Position numbers and translations under genes: made by a program
The notes under the pieces: generated by a model
What the model saw: the letters and a program-made list of their open reading frames with translations, nothing else
The model's database searches: none
Told to the model about the DNA's origin: nothing
Shown: positions 1-8,730 of the stretch, one piece after another
Layout: each line of letters starts with the position of its first letter
Numbering within the stretch: position 1 is the first letter of the stretch
Origin: an uncultured Collinsella sp.
GTDB lineage: Bacteria; Actinomycetota; Coriobacteriia; Coriobacteriales; Coriobacteriaceae
Length of the DNA stretch: 64,000 nt
NCBI GenBank assembly: GCA_900544725.1
Contig: UQWK01000001.1
Coordinates: 1 to 64,000 of the forward strand
Direction of reading: 5' to 3'

Positions 1-30
1 GAGGGGCCATGCGGCGTAGCGCCGGGGCAT

Positions 31-160
31 GGTCCGGAAAATCGTCCGAGGTCCCCAGCTTCCGCGAGAGGCCTCCGCGGGAAACTGCGTCCCGGAATTC
101 GCCCGAGTAGTGGGATGCAGTTTCCGCAGCAGACCTGTCTGGGAAACGGCGAACCGGACC
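31..160. repeat. Imperfect foldback (nested inverted repeat) in the 353-base leader region before feoB
   Basis: No gene is visible in bases 1-353. Nested inverted pairs are seen: GGTCCGG (31-37) with CCGGACC (154-160), CCCAG near 54-58 with CTGGG near 138-142, and a central hairpin of 14-base arms (80-93 and 112-125, one G-T type mismatch) around an 18-base loop. The shape resembles the other foldbacks of this window, but the core differs from that of elements A-D. It could be a structured RNA, the terminator of an upstream gene outside the window, or a degenerate repeat. Confidence 0.4.
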
Positions 161-278
161 CCCTCGCGCCTCGTTGCTCCGCATCCTGTCTATTTGCGAA
201 AAGCAACCTGCCCCCCCTTGCAACAATCTGTCGATTGAACATCGTTGTGTGTTCGCGCTATCATGCATGGTTAAAATT

Positions 279-312
279 GGTTAGCCATGGCAAACGGTTA
301 GCCATGGTAAAC
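279..312. promoter_or_regulatory. Tandem 17-base operator-like repeats upstream of feoB
   Basis: Two adjacent copies of GGTTAGCCATGG(C/T)AAAC occupy 279-295 and 296-312, end to end. Each contains a near-palindrome GTTAGCCATGGCAAAC. The GGTTAGC half-site is reminiscent of operators of the DtxR/IdeR metal-dependent repressors of actinobacteria. They lie 42 bases before the GTG of the ferrous iron transporter, a sensible place for iron-responsive repression. The tandem repeat is seen directly; the regulator identity is inferred. Confidence 0.5.
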
Positions 313-353
313 AAAATGCAACGCCTTGTGGGCGCCGGGGGAGGAACACGGAC

Positions 354-2714
354 GTGAAGCTCGATACGCTCGAGATTGGAAAGGACGCCGTTGTCGCATC
401 GGTGGCATCGGACGACCAGGCACTCCGACAGCATATTTTGGACATGGGCCTAACACCGGGCACCGAAGTCACCATGATGAAGTACGCCCCTATGGGCGAC
501 CCGCTCGAGATTCGCCTACGCGGCTACGAGTTGACGCTGCGCAAGGATGATGCTGCTCGCATCGAGCTCGTGGATGTTCACGACACCGATACGGGTCCGC
601 GCGCTAACGCCGCAATCGGCACGACGGAGCACCCGGCTCTCGGCGAGGGAACGTATTCGCCCCGTGCGGCAAAAACGGCCGTGCCCGAGGGCGCACCGCT
701 ACATTTTGCCCTCGCCGGCAACCAAAACTGCGGTAAAACCACGCTGTTCAACCAGCTTACGGGCTCCAACCAGCATGTCGGTAACTTTCCCGGCGTGACG
801 GTCGACCGCAAGGACGGCACCATCCGTAACCACCCCGAGGCGAGCGTCACTGATCTGCCTGGTATCTATTCGCTGTCGCCGTACACGGGCGAAGAGATCG
901 TAAGCCGCCAGTTTATCCTGGATGAACATCCCGACGCCATCATCGACATCATCGACGCTACCAACATCGAGCGCAATCTGTACCTAACGCTGCAGCTTAT
1001 GGAGCTCGATCGCCCCATGGTCATCGCGCTCAACATGATGGACGAGGTAACGACCAACGGTGGCGCCATTGACGTCAACCTGCTCGAGAGTCTGTTGGGC
1101 GTGCCGGTTGTCCCCATTAGCGCTGCCCGCAACGAGGGTATTGGCGAGTTGGTGGATCATGCCTTGCACGTAGCGCGGTTCCGCGAGCGCCCCGGTCGCC
1201 TGGACTTCTGCGCGCCCGATGGTCCAGACGGCGGCGCACTGCATCGCTGCATCCACGGCATCGCCAACCTCATCGAGGACCATGCCGCGACGGCGCACAT
1301 TCCCGTGCGTTTTGCGGCGACCAAGCTGGTTGAGGGCGACGAGCTGGTGACCGAGGCGCTTCACCTGGATCGCAACGAGCTCGACGCCATCGAGCACATC
1401 ATTACCCAGATGGAGGGCGAGGCCGGCACCGACCGCCTGTCCGCGCTGGCCGATATGCGCTTTAGCTTTATCGGCGACGTGTGTGGGCGTTGCGTCGTCA
1501 AGCCGCACGAGAGCCGCGAGCACGTGCGCTCCGTCAAGATCGACCGCATCCTGACAGGTCGTTACACAGCCATTCCGGCGTTCCTGGTGATCATGGGTCT
1601 CGTTTTTTGGCTGACGTTTGGCGTGATCGGCGCGGCGTTGCAGGGACTCATGGAGGACGGCATCGCTGCCGTCATCGCCTCGGCCGATGCGGGCCTCAAG
1701 GCGTTCGGCACCAACGACGTGGTGCGCTCGCTGGCTGTCGACGGCGTGCTTACGGGTGTGGGCAGCGTGCTGACCTTCCTACCGATTATCGTCGTGCTCT
1801 TCTTGTTCCTCTCCATTCTGGAAGACTCGGGCTACATGGCGCGCGTGGCCTTTGTCATGGATAAGGTGCTGCGTCGTTTTGGCCTGTCGGGCCGCAGCTT
1901 TGTGCCCATGCTCGTCGGTTTTGGCTGCACCGTGCCGGCTATCATGTCGACCCGTACGCTCCCATCCGAGCACGACCGCAAGATGACGGTCATGCTCACG
2001 CCGTTCATGAGCTGTTCGGCCAAGTTGCCGGTCTACGGCCTGCTGTGCGGGGCGTTTTTCCCGCAGGCGACGGTTCCCGCCATGGTCTCGCTCTATCTGA
2101 TTGGCATTGCGGTCGGTTGCATCGCGGCTTTGGTGCTCAACCGCACGGCATTTAAGGGCGACCCGGTGCCGTTTATCATGGAGCTTCCCAACTACCGCCT
2201 GCCGAGCGTCAAGACGACAGTGATGCTGGCATGGGATAAGGCCAAGGACTTTATTACCAAGGCCTTTACCATTATCTTTGCCGCTACCGTGGTCATCTGG
2301 TTCCTTCAGACGTTCGACATTCGCTTTAATGTGGTCGCCGATCAGTCGCAAAGCCTGCTTGCGGGCCTCGGCAGCATCATCGCGCCGGCGCTGGCGCCGC
2401 TTGGGTTTGGCGACTGGCGTGCGTCCACGGCGCTCGTCACCGGACTTATCGCCAAGGAGAGCGTCATATCGACGCTCACGGTGCTTTTGGGCGCGACCTC
2501 GCCCGCGGCACTGTCGACCATGTTTTCGCCGTTTACTGCCTATGTGTTTCTGGTCTTTACGCTGCTGTATCCGCCCTGCGTGGCTGCCATCGGCGCCGTC
2601 AAGAGCGAGCTGGGCGCGCGCTACGCCGTTGCCGTGTTCGCGTTTCAGGTGGCAGTCGCCTGGATCGTGGCGTTTGTCGTGCATTCGGCGGGCATATTGC
2701 TGGGGTTGGCTTAG
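354..2714 (+). CDS. feoB: Ferrous iron transporter FeoB with fused N-terminal FeoA domain
   Basis: This is a 786-residue Fe(II) uptake protein. Residues 1-75 form an SH3-like FeoA domain, normally a separate protein. A G-protein domain starts near 117, with G1 GNQNCGKTT (122-130), G3 DLPG (167-170) and G4 NMMD (227-230). From about residue 400 to the end there are repeated hydrophobic segments, including the Gate-type blocks around GYMARVAFVMD and CSAKLPVYG. It acts in the cytoplasmic membrane with GTP hydrolysis coupled to iron entry. The GTG start at 354 follows a GGGGGAGGA site. Two tandem metal-repressor-like operators precede it. FeoA-FeoB fusions are known in several bacteria. Family assignment is secure. 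Confidence 0.95.
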   Translation: MKLDTLEIGKDAVVASVASDDQALRQHILDMGLTPGTEVTMMKYAPMGDPLEIRLRGYELTLRKDDAARIELVDVHDTDTGPRANAAIGTTEHPALGEGTYSPRAAKTAVPEGAPLHFALAGNQNCGKTTLFNQLTGSNQHVGNFPGVTVDRKDGTIRNHPEASVTDLPGIYSLSPYTGEEIVSRQFILDEHPDAIIDIIDATNIERNLYLTLQLMELDRPMVIALNMMDEVTTNGGAIDVNLLESLLGVPVVPISAARNEGIGELVDHALHVARFRERPGRLDFCAPDGPDGGALHRCIHGIANLIEDHAATAHIPVRFAATKLVEGDELVTEALHLDRNELDAIEHIITQMEGEAGTDRLSALADMRFSFIGDVCGRCVVKPHESREHVRSVKIDRILTGRYTAIPAFLVIMGLVFWLTFGVIGAALQGLMEDGIAAVIASADAGLKAFGTNDVVRSLAVDGVLTGVGSVLTFLPIIVVLFLFLSILEDSGYMARVAFVMDKVLRRFGLSGRSFVPMLVGFGCTVPAIMSTRTLPSEHDRKMTVMLTPFMSCSAKLPVYGLLCGAFFPQATVPAMVSLYLIGIAVGCIAALVLNRTAFKGDPVPFIMELPNYRLPSVKTTVMLAWDKAKDFITKAFTIIFAATVVIWFLQTFDIRFNVVADQSQSLLAGLGSIIAPALAPLGFGDWRASTALVTGLIAKESVISTLTVLLGATSPAALSTMFSPFTAYVFLVFTLLYPPCVAAIGAVKSELGARYAVAVFAFQVAVAWIVAFVVHSAGILLGLA

Positions 2715-2773
2715 TTATGTATTGACGGCGCAACCTCTGTGTATCGAATTGTTTTCGGCCCTGCATCTGTTGC

Positions 2774-2802
2774 TGACGGATGCGGGACCGTTGCTATATA
2801 AT
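2774..2802 (+). promoter_or_regulatory. Putative promoter of the MFS exporter gene
   Basis: A perfect TATAAT is at 2797-2802, with TGACGG at 2774-2779 (17-base spacing) as a partial -35. A small hairpin with ATGC-containing arms (about 2759-2786) overlaps the -35 and may be the feoB terminator or an operator. Confidence 0.45.
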
Positions 2803-2835
2803 CGCCTCCACTCAAAATGATTGGAGACGTTATAT

Positions 2836-4032
2836 ATGAGTCAGGCAAGGCAAGACGGCATCACGCTCAGGCAGTGGCTCCCGCTCGTCGGGCTCACCTG
2901 CTGTGCGTTCGTGTTCAACACGTCGGAGTTTATGCCCATCGGCCTTTTGACTGATATCGCCGCGTCGTTCTCGCTCACCGAGGCCCAGGCGGGCATCATG
3001 ATCTCGGTCTATGCCTGGGGCGTCATGCTGCTGTCGTTGCCGCTCATGGTGTTCGCTTCGCGTTTCGAGTTCAAGCGGATGCTGCTGGGCGTGCTCGCCG
3101 TGTTCTCGCTCGGCCAGTTTCTGTCCGCTGTGGCGCCGACTTATCCCATCCTGGTCTGCGCGCGCCTGGTGGTCGCTTGCGCACATGCCGTGTTCTGGTC
3201 GGTCGCCTCGATTATGGCGTCGCGCCTGGTTGACACACGCCACGGGGCGCTCGCCATCAGCATGATCGCCACGGGCTCTTCCATCGCACAGATCTTCGGT
3301 CTGCCGCTCGGCCGCGCCATTGGCCTGGCCGTGGGCTGGCGTATGACGTTTGCCGTGGTCGGAGCACTGTCTGCTGTCGCGGTCGTCTACCAGGCGACCG
3401 TGTTTCCAACCATGCCGGCGGGCGAGCGCTTTACCGTCAAGCAACTGCCCGAGCTGCTCAAGAACCCGTTACTGATCGCGCTCTATGCGGTCACGGTGTT
3501 CATGGCAACTGGCTATTACACGGGCTATAGCTATATCGAGCCTTTCCTGGCTCAGGTCGCGCATGTCGACGCAAGCGCCATCACTATGACGCTGACGGCG
3601 TTCGGCTGCTCTGGTCTGCTCGGAAGCTGGCTATTTGGCCGACTGTTCGATGGGCACCGCTTCCCGTTCCTCGCGATTACGCTCTCCGGCGTGCCGGTGG
3701 CTCTGCTGCTCATGGGTCCGGCCGCATCGTCGCTCGTGGCAGTGCTTGCCGTCTGCGCGCTGTGGGGCTGCTGCGCCACGGCCTTTAACGTGGCGTTCCA
3801 AGCCGAGCTCATCAAGCACACGTCGGCAGATTCATCGGCCGTCGCCATGTCGATCTTCTCGGGCCTGTTTAACCTCGGTATTGGCACGGGTACCGCGATC
3901 GGCGGCGCCGTGGTTTCGGGTCCCGGTATCGCCTGGATCGGCTGCGCGGGTGGCGCAATCGCCGCAGTGGGCGTCATCCTCGCTATCACAGTGATGTTCC
4001 CGGCCATACGCCGCGCAAAGCCTGTCGCCTAA
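2836..4032 (+). CDS. MFS transporter, sugar efflux (SotB/AraJ-like) family
   Basis: A 398-residue, 12-helix major facilitator protein. The opening region contains FNTSEFMPIGLLTDIA, typical of the SotB/YdeA drug:H+ antiporter-1 subgroup that exports sugars or small drugs. The RF-EFKR stretch after helix 2 is in the place of the family's conserved cytoplasmic loop. The chosen ATG at 2836 has GGAG 10 bases upstream; an upstream TTG at 2821 is in frame but overlaps the Shine-Dalgarno site. The substrate cannot be told. A fragment matching the last 20 residues of this protein recurs at 11430-11493, so a paralogous neighbour once existed. Confidence 0.85.
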   Translation: MSQARQDGITLRQWLPLVGLTCCAFVFNTSEFMPIGLLTDIAASFSLTEAQAGIMISVYAWGVMLLSLPLMVFASRFEFKRMLLGVLAVFSLGQFLSAVAPTYPILVCARLVVACAHAVFWSVASIMASRLVDTRHGALAISMIATGSSIAQIFGLPLGRAIGLAVGWRMTFAVVGALSAVAVVYQATVFPTMPAGERFTVKQLPELLKNPLLIALYAVTVFMATGYYTGYSYIEPFLAQVAHVDASAITMTLTAFGCSGLLGSWLFGRLFDGHRFPFLAITLSGVPVALLLMGPAASSLVAVLAVCALWGCCATAFNVAFQAELIKHTSADSSAVAMSIFSGLFNLGIGTGTAIGGAVVSGPGIAWIGCAGGAIAAVGVILAITVMFPAIRRAKPVA

Positions 4033-4047
4033 CCACGTCCCCTCATC

Positions 4048-4114
4048 AGTTGCGGTGGAATAGTTCCTGTTTAAGACCCCTGAAGGCCCAAGCAGGAACT
4101 ATTTCACCGCAACT
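4048..4114. repeat. Long hairpin, 22-base arms with one mismatch
   Basis: Arms at 4048-4069 and 4093-4114 are complementary except for one transition; the loop is 23 bases and contains TTTAAGACCCC. It follows the MFS stop codon by 16 bases and has only a weak T-run after it. It may be a terminator or a stand-alone small palindromic element. Confidence 0.5.
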
Positions 4115-4153
4115 TATTTTGGGGGAGGGAATGCGCGGCGGGCATGCGTATAA

Positions 4154-4203
4154 CAAAACTGAGGCCGCCCCGACGTTGCGTTGGGACGACCTCAGTTTTT
4201 GTT
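4154..4203. terminator. Bidirectional terminator between the MFS gene and the toxin operon
   Basis: The stem AAAACTGAGG...CCTCAGTTTT is GC-rich inside, with A and T runs outside on both strands. It can end the rightward MFS transcript and the leftward operon whose last stop is at 4225. Confidence 0.75.
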
Positions 4204-4224
4204 TTCTGGTTGCTTGCGGCTGGC

Positions 4225-4593
4225 CTACAGCTCGTCTTGGGGGACGACGGCCGTAAGTTTTTCGTTTTCAAATACCGCAGCAAGCCCATGTTCGGGATCA
4301 AAGCGATAGTTGCACATGAGCGCCACTTTGCGAGCATCGTCGCTTCGAAGTGCCACAATGCTGGTCGGAATAACGTATCTAAAAATGTTCGTAATGGGAC
4401 TCTCGATCTGATCGCCGTCTCTTTCGAGGCAATAATCTTCAATCGCTTCCTTGCTGTCCTCAACGGTATCCCAGCTTGCAAGCAGGGCGTCCTTTGCTTC
4501 CTTTTGAATCTCGAGGACGTCTTGGTCCGAGTCGCACTCGTAATAGACGGGGAGCGAGAAATCCCTGCCCCACAGATTCATGCCGTTAGTCAT
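4225..4593 (-). CDS. Small cytosolic protein, probable immunity protein to the adjacent WHH nuclease
   Basis: A 122-residue acidic protein without signal peptide or membrane segment. Its C-terminal part has the pattern CNYRFDPEHGLAAVFEN, which recalls small immunity-type or DUF6985-like proteins; that family name is a guess. It starts with ATG inside the toxin stop region (ATGACTAA, 8-base overlap), the classical coupling of a toxin with its antidote. Being the last and tightly coupled gene after a nuclease toxin is the main ground for the immunity call. An in-frame ATT at 4605 is not a likely start. Function is inferred from position only. Confidence 0.6.
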   Translation of the reverse strand: MTNGMNLWGRDFSLPVYYECDSDQDVLEIQKEAKDALLASWDTVEDSKEAIEDYCLERDGDQIESPITNIFRYVIPTSIVALRSDDARKVALMCNYRFDPEHGLAAVFENEKLTAVVPQDEL

Positions 4594-5290
4594 CGAAGCC
4601 GCCAATCTGATTCAGTATGTTTTTGATTTCGCTTACGCCGCCGAGATGGCTGCACACCTTGTGAACTTCGGTCGGAACAAGAGAGCACGTCTTCATATCA
4701 TTGTGCTCGTGCCAGGTGTACTCATTTGCCTCGCGCCATTTCTTGACATCCTGATGCGTCCAATCATCTTTGCCATCGCGTTGCTCAAGGTTCCAAGCTT
4801 TTGCGCATTCAATGTCTGCCTTTTCATAGTTGCCGACAATGCGCGCGCCGTTCTCGCCCATCTGCGAAAGCCTATGCTGGCTCATGCCTTGTATGGTTAC
4901 TTTCGCTTCAGAGATAGGGTTGAAGTCAGGAATTCCATCCTTGTAATTGATGCCCTCAAGACCTTTGTTTCGAAGAATCTCGCGAACCCTATCGACTGCG
5001 GGAATAAACATCGATTCCCCTCGATCGCCCGACCATTTGCCATGGGGATTATCCATGCTCGGTGTACGGTCCAGCCTCTCCTTATAGCTCGAAGGATAAT
5101 CGCACGATTCCACCGAGGACATAATCAATTTGTCAGGATTGATGGAGTCCGTGCGGTCGATATCGCTAACTTCTGCTTTGGTTTCCTTTGATTTGGGGCC
5201 AATGAGCTTATCGGGATTGAACCCAAGTTTATCGCCTGGTTTGGGTTCGTCGACTTTCATTTGCTTGAACTCCATCAGCTTAAACTTCAT
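4586..5290 (-). CDS. HNH/Endo VII superfamily nuclease toxin (WHH type)
   Basis: A 234-residue protein with a C-terminal nuclease domain. Motifs seen are GKWSGDRGES (84-93), KDGIPDF (117-123) and YTWHEHND (191-198), then LVPTEVH with His210, and HLGG with His215. The pattern WHxH...LVPxxVH...HxGG matches the WHH group of HNH/Endonuclease VII toxins found as C-terminal modules of polymorphic toxins. The first 60 residues are a polar linker with a repeated NPDKLI (25-30 and 51-56). No signal peptide or large trafficking domain is present, so it is a short, free-standing toxin. The start codon overlaps the ATPase stop by one base (TAATG), implying translational coupling. Predicted to cut DNA or RNA in a target cell or during self-killing; the target is unknown. 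Confidence 0.75.
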   Translation of the reverse strand: MKFKLMEFKQMKVDEPKPGDKLGFNPDKLIGPKSKETKAEVSDIDRTDSINPDKLIMSSVESCDYPSSYKERLDRTPSMDNPHGKWSGDRGESMFIPAVDRVREILRNKGLEGINYKDGIPDFNPISEAKVTIQGMSQHRLSQMGENGARIVGNYEKADIECAKAWNLEQRDGKDDWTHQDVKKWREANEYTWHEHNDMKTCSLVPTEVHKVCSHLGGVSEIKNILNQIGGFDD

Positions 5291-8200
5291 TAGCCCACCT
5301 CGCTATTCTCGTTCCAGTTGTGCCAATCAGAATATGCCTGGGTATCTTGCATTTGCAGGTACAGGATGTCTGTCATGATGCCCTGGATGATGACTCGCCT
5401 GGTGCGGTTGTCGATTTCGCGGTTGATGGAAGCCCCGAGCGCCGCTTCTGCCGCTCTTGTCAATTGCTCGGCTTCATTGCCGCTCTTGAGCTCACGTTCG
5501 ACCGTTTTGACGACATCGGGGAACAGCGCGCTCATAATGGGCGCCAGCTTGGTCATGTACGGTTCGTTGGGCGGGTTTTGGGCGGTGCGCAGAATACTGA
5601 CCTTTGTGGACGCGCCGATATGGAGGTGATCGAGCCGTTCGCGAATGCTATGCAGTTCCGCCTCGGTTCCAATGCTGATGCCGTATGCCAACATGCGCGC
5701 TACGGAAAGAGCATCATCGTGTTGGTCGTCTGTGGTGTCTTCGATGGGACGGTTGTAGGTAAAGCGCTCGCCTTCTTCTGCTTTGGCGATCTTGCAAAGC
5801 ACCGGTTCGACCCAGTCATTCTGATAGATCGCCGCAACGCCCTTAGGCAGTCGTGCCAGTTCGACGATCTGTTGGTCGTTGAGGTTGGCGGCGCGACCGG
5901 CGAGCTCGCGGTCCGAAAGATCGGGCAGGCGATGGATGATCTTGGTATTTGTGTTGCGAATGGCTGCCATATCGAGAAGTCCGGGCGCCTGGTCGGCGAT
6001 GATGAAGCCTTCGCCGTATGTACGCATCTCGGCGATGGCATTTGAGATCATCTCGACGCTCTTGCCCGTCAGGTCGCCGCTCTCCGAGCCTTGGCTGCTC
6101 GACGATCGCTTAAGCAGGTTGTGTGCCTCTTCAAGCACGGTCAGATGGCGAAGCGGCTGGTTCATGCCCTTTTTCTCGGCCATGCGATGTTCTTGAAGTT
6201 TGAGTACAAGAAGACCCATGAGTAGGGATTTTGTTTCGGCGGAGCCAATGCGCGATAGATCGATGACTGTGTTGGCGTCAAAAAGCAGGCTAGCATCGAC
6301 TTCGTTCGACGAAAGCATCATGCCGTTGAGCCCGTTGGTGAGCGAGTTGAGACGCGTGAGCAGCGACCCCTTGTAGGCGCCCTTATTTTCGGCATCGTAC
6401 TCGCTGGAGTTGAGAATCTCGCGGACGTTGCGGGCAACATCTACAAAGCAGGGAAAGAGATCGGCTCCATACGGGTTATCAGAAGCGGCAAGATCCCATC
6501 CGCAGTCTTCGTATGACCTGGCGACAGCGTCTTTAAGGACGGCGGGCATGGCGGCGTACATGGGCCAGCAAACATTAAAGATCTCGACGAGTCGGTCGAG
6601 GTGCTCCAGCACATGGATGCCGGACGGGAAGCTAAAAGGATTGATGCGCAGGAGCGGTGTGAATTCTGGATTGGTTCCAAAGACGTTTACGTCTTCGCGG
6701 CCCCCGTACACGTCCTTGTATTCGCCCTTGGCAGGTTCAATGACAAGGAAGTTGACCTGCTGGTCGAGCGCCTGATCGAGGATGCGGCAGACGGTATTGG
6801 TCTTTCCTGCGCCGGTGCTGCCCGTAACAAAGGTGTGCGAGGCGAGCGAGTCTTTTGACAGGAACGTCCTAATGTGTTCCTCGCGATGCATATGGAAAAC
6901 CTTGCCTATGCAAAGGCCTTGTTGGGGCTGCGTGCCATCGAACGTTGAGACATTGCGTCCAAAAGACGCACACTCGATAACGGGCAGCCCTGGGACGGAT
7001 TTCTTGGGGAAATTGAGCGAATAAGCCAGCTCCTTGCCCGATAGGGCGGCGGTTGCATCGACTGTTGCCGGATAGACCGAAAAGCTCGGATGCTGATCGA
7101 GCAGGGCGGGGGAGAGGGCAAAAACAGGATGGCGCAGGTCGCGAAGGTAGGAACAGATTGCCGCAGCGTCGGCGCTTTGCTCTCCAAGGTCTCCGCGCCA
7201 GAGGTTTACTGCAGCCTGAGACATATAGGACTCTTTGCCCTGGGTGAGGGCGAGGTAGGTGTGGGCAACGTTGTTCGCGACGTTGTGGTCTTCTGATAGC
7301 ACGTAGGCACAAAAGTCCCACATGCCGAGTGCCGAGGCAAGGTCGTAGCGCTTCATTTGCAACTCGAGTATTTCGAGCGCGTGTTGGATGGAGTAATTCT
7401 TAAACGTCTGCGTGATGCCTTCGTCGGCGCCGATGGTAGCGGTGACCGTGCTTGAGCGCGCGAACGATCCACCAAAGTTGGCGCCAAGATTTACGGCCTG
7501 CGAAACGCCAGAAGTTACGGACGCTCCCTTAGAGACGGCCTTGCCAACGCCGCTGGTAACGGCTTTGCCGAGCGAGTTGGATATGGCTTTGCCGGTAGAT
7601 GAGCTTGTGCCTGTTGCCGTGGACGTGGAGTGCGACGAACTCTCCGTGTGACTTGCGGATACGACTAAGTTAACGCCTCCGCTCGAGGATTCATTTCTGC
7701 CGTCGGTGACCGTATCCGTGATGCTTTCGGTCGATGTGGACGAGTCGGTTACGCTCTCGTTGCTCGATTCCGAGGTCGACTCGTTTGTCGAGTCCGTTTC
7801 GTTGTAGTTTTGAGCAACAGCCTGATTGCTCCCCACCTGCCTGCCGGCACTCACGCCTGCATTGATGCCAATCGTCGCGGACGATCCGATGGAGTCGTTT
7901 TGGTGGTAGGTATAGTTGGTCGTCCATGAGGCATAGGGCGTCAGCAGTGAGTGGAGTTCGGCGAGACGGAGCTTGCGCGATTCGATATCGTGAATCGGGG
8001 TTGCGAGCAGCACGATAGTGTAATCTTCGCTCGGTCTACCGGGCACAATGCCGTCGAGAACCTTCTCAATAGTTTGCGTGACGAACTTCTCGTTCTTTTC
8101 GGCCGGAATATTCGAAACGGCGGCAACCGAAGACAGGCGTCGATTGTCTAGACACGGAATGGGACCGCGGTTGGCGGGTCCCACTTCGGAACCGGGGAAG

Positions 8201-8721
8201 TTACCCCTCAGGGCATCCGACATGCGCCGGGAAAAATTATCGGCGTCGATGTTGTCACGGGCATTGTCGCTATTGACGACTGCGAGAAATACCTCGGTAC
8301 TTGCGCTGGTGCGATTAAAAACCAGCGCAATGTTGCAGTCTTCGTCAGAAAGAACGTCGTACACATTTACGAGCTTCTCGAGACTGTCCTCGTTGGGGTC
8401 GACGATCCACTTCGTGATATTCACGAAGCGGATGTTGTTGTCGGCGTTAAAGCCCGTGGGGTATTCGATAGAGGGGTCAATCGGCGCGTAAACATTTCGC
8501 AGCTGTGGCAGATAGGCGTTGTGAAGCTCAACGGCGGCAGTTGCCAAGAGCCGATTGGTGAGCTCGACAGCTTGCTCGTCTGCCGGATTCGGCTTTTCTG
8601 ACAAGTATGCTGTTCGCTTTTTGTCGACCTCATCGAGTTGGGAGCTGCTAAGTACCGAGACGGTTGCGACCGCGTTGCCGGCTTTATCGGCAGCGCGCAT
8701 AATCGCGTTTTTGATGCCCAT
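5290..8721 (-). CDS. HerA/VirB4-like ATPase with Ser/Thr/Gly-rich insert
   Basis: A 1143-residue protein. Walker A GSTGAGKTN lies near 635-642, followed by the HerA-like FLVIEPAKGEY; Walker B is LTVLEEAHNL near 860-869. Such ATPases pump DNA or protein as hexameric rings. The N-terminal 260 residues are a mixed alpha/beta region with GNFPGSE, as in VirB4-like relatives. Residues about 300-440 form a strongly Ser/Thr/Asn-rich then Ala/Gly/Ser-rich stretch, with repeated STES-like and GKAVS-like units and no clear hydrophobic helix. It is encoded 9 bases after a dynamin-like GTPase and one base into the nuclease toxin, so it may load, export or gate the toxin. Annotation services may simply call it a DUF87 ATP-binding protein. 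Confidence 0.75.
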   Translation of the reverse strand: MGIKNAIMRAADKAGNAVATVSVLSSSQLDEVDKKRTAYLSEKPNPADEQAVELTNRLLATAAVELHNAYLPQLRNVYAPIDPSIEYPTGFNADNNIRFVNITKWIVDPNEDSLEKLVNVYDVLSDEDCNIALVFNRTSASTEVFLAVVNSDNARDNIDADNFSRRMSDALRGNFPGSEVGPANRGPIPCLDNRRLSSVAAVSNIPAEKNEKFVTQTIEKVLDGIVPGRPSEDYTIVLLATPIHDIESRKLRLAELHSLLTPYASWTTNYTYHQNDSIGSSATIGINAGVSAGRQVGSNQAVAQNYNETDSTNESTSESSNESVTDSSTSTESITDTVTDGRNESSSGGVNLVVSASHTESSSHSTSTATGTSSSTGKAISNSLGKAVTSGVGKAVSKGASVTSGVSQAVNLGANFGGSFARSSTVTATIGADEGITQTFKNYSIQHALEILELQMKRYDLASALGMWDFCAYVLSEDHNVANNVAHTYLALTQGKESYMSQAAVNLWRGDLGEQSADAAAICSYLRDLRHPVFALSPALLDQHPSFSVYPATVDATAALSGKELAYSLNFPKKSVPGLPVIECASFGRNVSTFDGTQPQQGLCIGKVFHMHREEHIRTFLSKDSLASHTFVTGSTGAGKTNTVCRILDQALDQQVNFLVIEPAKGEYKDVYGGREDVNVFGTNPEFTPLLRINPFSFPSGIHVLEHLDRLVEIFNVCWPMYAAMPAVLKDAVARSYEDCGWDLAASDNPYGADLFPCFVDVARNVREILNSSEYDAENKGAYKGSLLTRLNSLTNGLNGMMLSSNEVDASLLFDANTVIDLSRIGSAETKSLLMGLLVLKLQEHRMAEKKGMNQPLRHLTVLEEAHNLLKRSSSSQGSESGDLTGKSVEMISNAIAEMRTYGEGFIIADQAPGLLDMAAIRNTNTKIIHRLPDLSDRELAGRAANLNDQQIVELARLPKGVAAIYQNDWVEPVLCKIAKAEEGERFTYNRPIEDTTDDQHDDALSVARMLAYGISIGTEAELHSIRERLDHLHIGASTKVSILRTAQNPPNEPYMTKLAPIMSALFPDVVKTVERELKSGNEAEQLTRAAEAALGASINREIDNRTRRVIIQGIMTDILYLQMQDTQAYSDWHNWNENSEVG

Positions 8722-8730
8722 ACGATCAGC

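Noticed and set aside
4144..6045. Rightward frames over the toxin and ATPase genes (for example 4580-5191 and 5320-6045)
   Set aside because: The leftward proteins have clear nuclease and Walker motifs and coupled starts; the rightward products have none.
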